Assembly (NCBI RefSeq): GCF_030643905.1
Contig: NZ_CP121446.1
Span: forward strand, 806,001 to 870,000
DNA length: 64,000 bases
Reading direction: 5' to 3'
Origin: Flavobacterium sp. IMCC34852
Lineage (GTDB): Bacteria > Bacteroidota > Bacteroidia > Flavobacteriales > Flavobacteriaceae
Below, in pieces: positions 60,006 to 64,000 of the stretch (its first letter is position 1; the number at the start of each line of letters is the position of its first letter). The translations under genes were made by a program, and so were the position numbers. The notes below the pieces were generated by a model, which had not been told where the DNA came from, searched no databases, and worked only from the letters and a program-made list of their open reading frames with translations.

Positions 60006-62840
60006 ATGAAATACCATCACGAAAAAATCGAAGCCAAATGGCAACAGTATTGGGCACAAAACCAAACTTTTGCTGCCACCAATAATTCCAACAAGCCTAA
60101 GTATTACGTACTCGACATGTTTCCTTATCCATCCGGAGCCGGCTTACACGTTGGGCATCCGCTGGGTTATATCGCTTCCGATATCGTGGCGCGTTTCAAA
60201 CGCCATAAAGGCTTCAATGTGTTGCATCCGCAAGGCTATGATTCTTTCGGATTGCCGGCAGAACAATACGCCATCCAAACCGGTCAACATCCGGAGAAAA
60301 CCACTCGCGAAAACATTGCCCGTTACCGCGAGCAATTAGACAAAATCGGTTTTTCTTTCGATTGGAGTAGAGAAGTGCGCACTTCCAACGCCGATTATTA
60401 CAAACACACGCAGTGGATTTTTATCCAATTATTTAACTCGTGGTACAACAACGATAGCAACAAAGCAGAAGACATTTCGACTTTAGTTTCTATATTTTCA
60501 AAAGAAGGAAACGCGACTGTAAACGCAGTTTGCGATGACAACATCATGCCATTTTCAGCCGCAGAATGGAACGCTTTTTCTTCCGACGAACAACAAAGAA
60601 TACTATTGCAATACCGATTAACCTATTTGGCCGAAACCGAAGTCAATTGGTGTCCGGCACTCGGAACAGTATTGGCCAATGACGAAATCGTAAATGGGGT
60701 TTCCGAACGCGGCGGTCATCCGGTCATCCGCAAAAAAATGACGCAATGGTCCATGAGAATCTCAGCCTACGCCGAAAGATTACTACAAGGGTTAGACACC
60801 ATCGACTGGAGCGAATCCATCAAAGAAAGCCAAAGAAACTGGATTGGAAAATCGGTTGGCGCATCCGTAAAGTTCAAAGTACAAAGTACGAAGTACGAAA
60901 TTGAGGTTTTCACGACACGTCCTGATACCATTTTCGGAGTGACGTTTATGACTTTGGCACCCGAACATGAATTGGTGGCCCAAATCACAACACAGGAACA
61001 AAAAGCAGCCGTAGAAGCTTATGTGGAAGCCACTGCCAAACGTTCAGAACGTGAAAGAATGGCTGATGTAAAAACCATCTCAGGTGTTTTCACCGGCGCT
61101 TATGTCGAACATCCGTTCACCAAAGAACCGATTCCGGTTTGGATAGGCGATTATGTGTTAGCAGGTTACGGAACCGGAGCTGTAATGGCTGTTCCTTGTG
61201 GCGACGAAAGAGATTATGCGTTTGCCAATTTTTTCAAAGGCCAACAAGGCATGCCCGAAATCAAAAATATTTTCAACCAAGATATATCAGAAGCCGCTTA
61301 TGGCGAAAAATCAGGATTTGAGTTAGTCAACTCCGATTTCCTAAACGGTTTGGGTTACAAAGACGGCACCAAAAAAATCATCGAAGAGCTTGAGAGAATC
61401 GGACAAGGAAAAGGCAAAACCAATTACCGTTTGCGCGACGCCGTGTTTTCTCGCCAAAGATATTGGGGTGAACCGTTCCCGGTATATTACGTAAACGGAT
61501 TACCGCAAATGATTGACCCTAAACACTTGCCAATCGTTTTACCCGAAGTAGAAAAATATTTACCCACCGAAGACGGCCAACCGCCATTAGGAAACGCTAC
61601 GGATTGGGCGTGGGATAGTGTTCAGTGTTCAGTAGTCAGTAACCAGTTGATTGACCACAAAACGATATTTCCTCTAGAACTCAACACTATGCCGGGTTGG
61701 GCCGGAAGTTCGTGGTATTGGATGCGTTATATGGACGCACACAACGACGCCGAATTCGCCTCAGCTGATGCCCTAAAATACTGGGAAAACGTAGATTTAT
61801 ACATAGGTGGAAGCGAACACGCCACCGGCCATTTGTTGTACTCTCGTTTTTGGAACAAATTCTTAAAAGACAAAGGCTTCGCGCCAACGGAAGAACCGTT
61901 CAAAAAGTTGATCAATCAGGGAATGATTTTGGGGATGAGTGCGTTTGTATATCGTTCTGAAGATTCCAAAAAACTATATTCAAAAGGATTAATTGCGGGT
62001 GAAAAAGTGCATCCAATCCATGTTGACCTAGCCGTTATCAACGACATCACCAACGAGTTAGATATCGAAGCCTTCAAAAATCATCCGTTATATTCAGATT
62101 ACAAAGACGCCGAATTTATTTTAGAAAACGGCAAATACATCGTAGGTCGCGAAGTCGAAAAAATGTCCAAATCCAAATACAATGTGGTCAATCCGGATGA
62201 TATTTGTGAAGACTACGGCGCAGATACATTACGTTTATACGAAATGTTCCTTGGTCCATTAGAACAAGCCAAGCCTTGGAATACCGCCGGAATCACCGGA
62301 GTGTCAGGTTTCTTAAAAAAACTATGGCGTTTGTATTTTGACGACAACGGTTTGATTGTGACCAACGAGGAACCAACGGCAGAAATGTACAAATCGCTCC
62401 ACAAAACCATCAAAAAAGTGACTGAGGATATCGAGAACTTCTCGTTCAACACGTCGGTATCGCAGTTTATGATTTGTGTGAACGAATTGGCTTCGATGAA
62501 ATGTCACCACCGAGCGATTTTAGAACCATTAGCTGTAGTAATTTCGCCTTATGCACCGCACATCGCTGAGGAATTATGGAGTCAATTAGGACACGAAGGG
62601 TCAATCTCAACAGTCGAATTTCCATTAGTTAACGAAAAATACTTAGTCGAATCCGAAAAAGAGTACCCGGTTTCGTTTAACGGTAAAATGCGTTTCACCA
62701 TCAAATTACCTTTGGATTTAACCGTAGCCCAAATACAGGAAATCGTAATGGCCGATGAAAGAACCATTAAACAACTAGAAGGAAGAACGCCTAATAAAGT
62801 GATTATCGTACCAGGTAAAGTGATTAACTTAGTGGGATAA
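60006..62840 (+). CDS. leuS: Leucyl-tRNA synthetase
   Basis: This class I synthetase charges tRNA-Leu. It has 944 residues, longer than the E. coli enzyme (about 860). HIGH reads HVGH at 48-51 (PYPSGAGLHVGHPLG) and KMSKS lies at about 719-723 (VEKMSKSKYNV). The CP1 editing domain spans about 285-500, with the Thr-rich FTTRPDTIFGVTF at about 303-315 and GTGAVMAVPCGDERDYAFA. The catalytic core continues with MPGWAGSSWYWMRYMD (about 561-576). Two heptamer arrays are embedded in frame: codons about 289-300 (KFKVQSTKYEIE) and about 538-547 (SVQCSVVSNQ). The N-terminal region also has a Ser/Asp/Glu-rich insertion near 150-185. The frame is intact. Confidence 0.96.
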   Translation: MKYHHEKIEAKWQQYWAQNQTFAATNNSNKPKYYVLDMFPYPSGAGLHVGHPLGYIASDIVARFKRHKGFNVLHPQGYDSFGLPAEQYAIQTGQHPEKTTRENIARYREQLDKIGFSFDWSREVRTSNADYYKHTQWIFIQLFNSWYNNDSNKAEDISTLVSIFSKEGNATVNAVCDDNIMPFSAAEWNAFSSDEQQRILLQYRLTYLAETEVNWCPALGTVLANDEIVNGVSERGGHPVIRKKMTQWSMRISAYAERLLQGLDTIDWSESIKESQRNWIGKSVGASVKFKVQSTKYEIEVFTTRPDTIFGVTFMTLAPEHELVAQITTQEQKAAVEAYVEATAKRSERERMADVKTISGVFTGAYVEHPFTKEPIPVWIGDYVLAGYGTGAVMAVPCGDERDYAFANFFKGQQGMPEIKNIFNQDISEAAYGEKSGFELVNSDFLNGLGYKDGTKKIIEELERIGQGKGKTNYRLRDAVFSRQRYWGEPFPVYYVNGLPQMIDPKHLPIVLPEVEKYLPTEDGQPPLGNATDWAWDSVQCSVVSNQLIDHKTIFPLELNTMPGWAGSSWYWMRYMDAHNDAEFASADALKYWENVDLYIGGSEHATGHLLYSRFWNKFLKDKGFAPTEEPFKKLINQGMILGMSAFVYRSEDSKKLYSKGLIAGEKVHPIHVDLAVINDITNELDIEAFKNHPLYSDYKDAEFILENGKYIVGREVEKMSKSKYNVVNPDDICEDYGADTLRLYEMFLGPLEQAKPWNTAGITGVSGFLKKLWRLYFDDNGLIVTNEEPTAEMYKSLHKTIKKVTEDIENFSFNTSVSQFMICVNELASMKCHHRAILEPLAVVISPYAPHIAEELWSQLGHEGSISTVEFPLVNEKYLVESEKEYPVSFNGKMRFTIKLPLDLTVAQIQEIVMADERTIKQLEGRTPNKVIIVPGKVINLVG
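60870..60904. repeat. In-frame heptamer array inside leuS, first
   Basis: AAGTTCA, AAGTACA, AAGTACG, AAGTACG, AAATTGA in register. It encodes part of KFKVQSTKYEIE at the edge of the CP1 editing domain. It has a single arm and no inverse partner nearby. Confidence 0.8.
61618..61645. repeat. In-frame heptamer array inside leuS, second
   Basis: GTGTTCA twice, then GTAGTCA, GTAACCA. It encodes VQCSVVSNQ just before the conserved LIDHKTIFPLELNTMPG. The phase-shifted unit GTTCAGT is the inverse complement of the unit at 58840. Confidence 0.8.
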
Positions 62841-62858
62841 AAACACAGAGCGTTTAAA

Positions 62859-62935
62859 GGGATAAGCCTAAAGGGATAAGGGATAAGTTGGTTTACTTTT
62901 CCCTCATCCCTTTTTACTTTTTACTTTTCCCTTCA
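62859..62935 (+). repeat. Heptamer array after leuS; its two arms form a likely terminator
   Basis: Eleven 7-nt units in unbroken register: GGGATAA, GCCTAAA, GGGATAA, GGGATAA, GTTGGTT, TACTTTT, CCCTCAT, CCCTTTT, TACTTTT, TACTTTT, CCCTTCA. The region 62871-62887 pairs with 62896-62912 (17 nt, two mismatches), followed by TTTACTTTTT, so the array can end leuS transcription. Confidence 0.85.
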
Positions 62936-62985
62936 CCATTTGCAAATAAAAAGTTAAACCATTCTTTATAGCCATTTTCTCTGTT

Positions 62986-62993
62986 TATTTTTG
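62986..62993 (+). promoter_or_regulatory. -7 element of the beta-barrel gene at 63017
   Basis: TATTTTTG fits TAnnTTTG and lies 23 nt before the ATG. The -33 element is not evident. Confidence 0.5.
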
Positions 62994-63016
62994 ATTCAAA
63001 CATTAAATCAATCATC

Positions 63017-63691
63017 ATGAAAAACAAAATCCTTTACTTACTATTACTTACGGCTTTTATCGGCTACAGCCAAGAAAAACCAACAGATTCAATTAAAACT
63101 AAAAGTTTCAAAATCGACGGTTATTTTGGATTCAACGGGAATATCAATGACAAAACCAATCTCAACAAAAAACTCAGCAATGCCAATCTTCCGGAATTAG
63201 ACAGTTTTGTGCCAGAGCTGACTTTTGGTTTGAATTATTTTGGCCAAAAGTATTCCGGCGATATTGAGTTTGGATTTTTGTTTGCCAAACCTGCGGAAGG
63301 CAATAACGAAATGAAATACCGTGGTTTCAACACCAGAATGCGCGTTCATTATAATGTAGTAAACCAAGAGAAATTTGCCTTCACTGCCGGTCTTTCCTTG
63401 GCTTATTTAGGCAACCAATACGATATTTACTCCAAAAATAACACCATCGATTTAAACGATTTGGAACCCAATAACAACAGCGGGCATGTAAACATTACCA
63501 ACCAAATGCTGTATTTCGGACCATCGGTTTCTATGTATTTGTTTAAAAAATCGAGTTTCCAAGTGAAAGTCAATGCCGGTTATGAGTTGGGCTTAACCCG
63601 CGGAAGATACCAATCCGAATTCGGAAGTATTTTAAACAACGTAAACGAATCCGGGAACAATCGCTTTGTGTTTGGAATTACACTGCTGTAA
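63017..63691 (+). CDS. Outer membrane beta-barrel protein, hypothetical
   Basis: This 224-residue protein has a signal peptide (KILYLLLLTAFIGYSQ, cut near 18). The mature part has alternating strands typical of small barrels (FKIDGYFGFNGNIN, LTFGLNYFGQKYSGDIEFGF, FAFTAGLSLAYLGNQY, MLYFGPSVSMYLF, FQVKVNAGYELGLTRGRY) and ends in a hydrophobic strand (NRFVFGITLL). No family name can be given. It is a single gene between the leuS array and the YugP-like gene. Confidence 0.8.
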   Translation: MKNKILYLLLLTAFIGYSQEKPTDSIKTKSFKIDGYFGFNGNINDKTNLNKKLSNANLPELDSFVPELTFGLNYFGQKYSGDIEFGFLFAKPAEGNNEMKYRGFNTRMRVHYNVVNQEKFAFTAGLSLAYLGNQYDIYSKNNTIDLNDLEPNNNSGHVNITNQMLYFGPSVSMYLFKKSSFQVKVNAGYELGLTRGRYQSEFGSILNNVNESGNNRFVFGITLL

Positions 63692-63762
63692 GTGACAAGC
63701 TGTCATTGTCAATCCTTTGGCGTGTAATTTGATGCAGTTTCAGAAACTAAAATTTACAAATC

Positions 63763-64000
63763 ATGTTAGGATATTATATTTTAATCGGCTTGATTGCCTT
63801 AGTCAGTTTTGCCGTAAGCTCGAAACTTAAGAGCAAATTCGCAGAATACTCTCATCTGCATTTGCGCAATGGGATGAGCGGTGCCGAAATTGCCACCCAA
63901 ATGCTACAAGACCACGGGATTTATGATGTCAAAGTCATTTCCACACCCGGACAATTGACTGACCATTACAATCCAGCTGACAAAACGGTAAACTTAAGCG
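63763..64000 (+). CDS. YugP-like zinc metallopeptidase (partial, N-terminal part)
   Basis: Only the first 79 residues are in the window; the gene runs off the right edge. One N-terminal membrane helix (YYILIGLIALVSFAV) is followed by the family pattern: KLKSKFAEYSHLHLRNGMSG, AEIATQMLQDHGIYDVKV and LTDHYNPADKTVNLS. This matches the start of the membrane zinc peptidases of the YugP family (Zn_peptidase_2), in which DHYNP precedes the HEXGH site. The HEXGH site itself is outside the window. The role in Bacteroidota is not established. Confidence 0.87.
   Translation, partial: MLGYYILIGLIALVSFAVSSKLKSKFAEYSHLHLRNGMSGAEIATQMLQDHGIYDVKVISTPGQLTDHYNPADKTVNLS

Noticed and set aside
60870..61645. Possible frameshifts in leuS at the two heptamer arrays
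   Set aside because: The reading frame is continuous and conserved LeuRS motifs continue on both sides of each array.
22751..62935. Short tandem arrays as CRISPR
   Set aside because: Units are 7-8 nt without spacers, and no cas gene is in the window.

Overview
The window looks like chromosomal core genome of a Flavobacteriaceae member, most likely Flavobacterium or a close relative. The support is a low-GC composition, promoters of the Bacteroidota type (TTG, about 19-20 nt, then TAnnTTTG), a type IX secretion sorting domain, and many genes that are standard for the group: the 14-gene complex I operon with a short NuoG, a DUF5686 protein, DUF3098 next to ftsX, and sucAB without sucD. No plasmid, phage, insertion sequence or CRISPR array was seen.

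Layout. 1-1459 (minus): a umuC-umuD pair for translesion synthesis; umuD runs off the left edge. 1560-2030: a small membrane protein. 2137-15083 (minus): the complete nuoA-N operon for respiratory complex I, from one clear promoter at 15118-15147. 15290-17462 (minus): a cold-shock protein and AspRS. 17694-19205 (plus): a TlpA-like thioredoxin and a MORN-repeat secreted protein. 19276-25921 (minus): a tetR-tolC-MFP-RND efflux operon with a dyad operator over the tetR promoter. 26072-27395: a polyprenyl diphosphate synthase and a small companion. 27644-29892: a very AT-rich pair of surface/secreted proteins, one with an HEXXH metallopeptidase motif; this is the most accessory-looking segment. 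30023-36161: a beta-barrel protein, sucA-sucB (2-oxoglutarate dehydrogenase) and an MFS exporter. 36196-43157: a T9SS cargo protein, a retropepsin-like protease, tatD, an acyltransferase, L-asparaginase, tRNA-Ser(GGA) and a PorT-like barrel. 43152-49238 (minus): an MMPL-type transporter, asnS, rpoN and a membrane protein. 49423-54181: a CPA2 antiporter and a DUF5686 protein, convergent. 54267-55621: pyrH-frr. 55818-56420: a thioredoxin-like protein. 56421-59744 (minus): ftsX-DUF3098-uppP-truB plus a beta-barrel gene. 60006-62840: leuS. 63017-64000: a beta-barrel protein and the start of a YugP-like zinc peptidase.

The most unusual feature is not a gene. Nine loci carry tandem arrays of degenerate 7-mers or 8-mers. 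Several have a left arm of one unit and a right arm of its inverse complement, and the unit sequence differs from locus to locus. They sit in the gaps of closely packed genes. They supply the stop codons of pyrH and ftsX and probably the terminator of leuS, and two arrays lie in frame inside the leuS coding sequence. A second repeat family (three copies: between nuoF and nuoG, between sucA and sucB, and in the leuS leader) keeps a conserved outer frame while its inner palindrome is different in each copy. Further hairpin elements lie in the aspS and leuS leaders and upstream of the MFS gene.

All calls come from reading the sequence; no database search was run. Start sites were moved inward from the longest open frame wherever a promoter, terminator or signal peptide made the longer start implausible.
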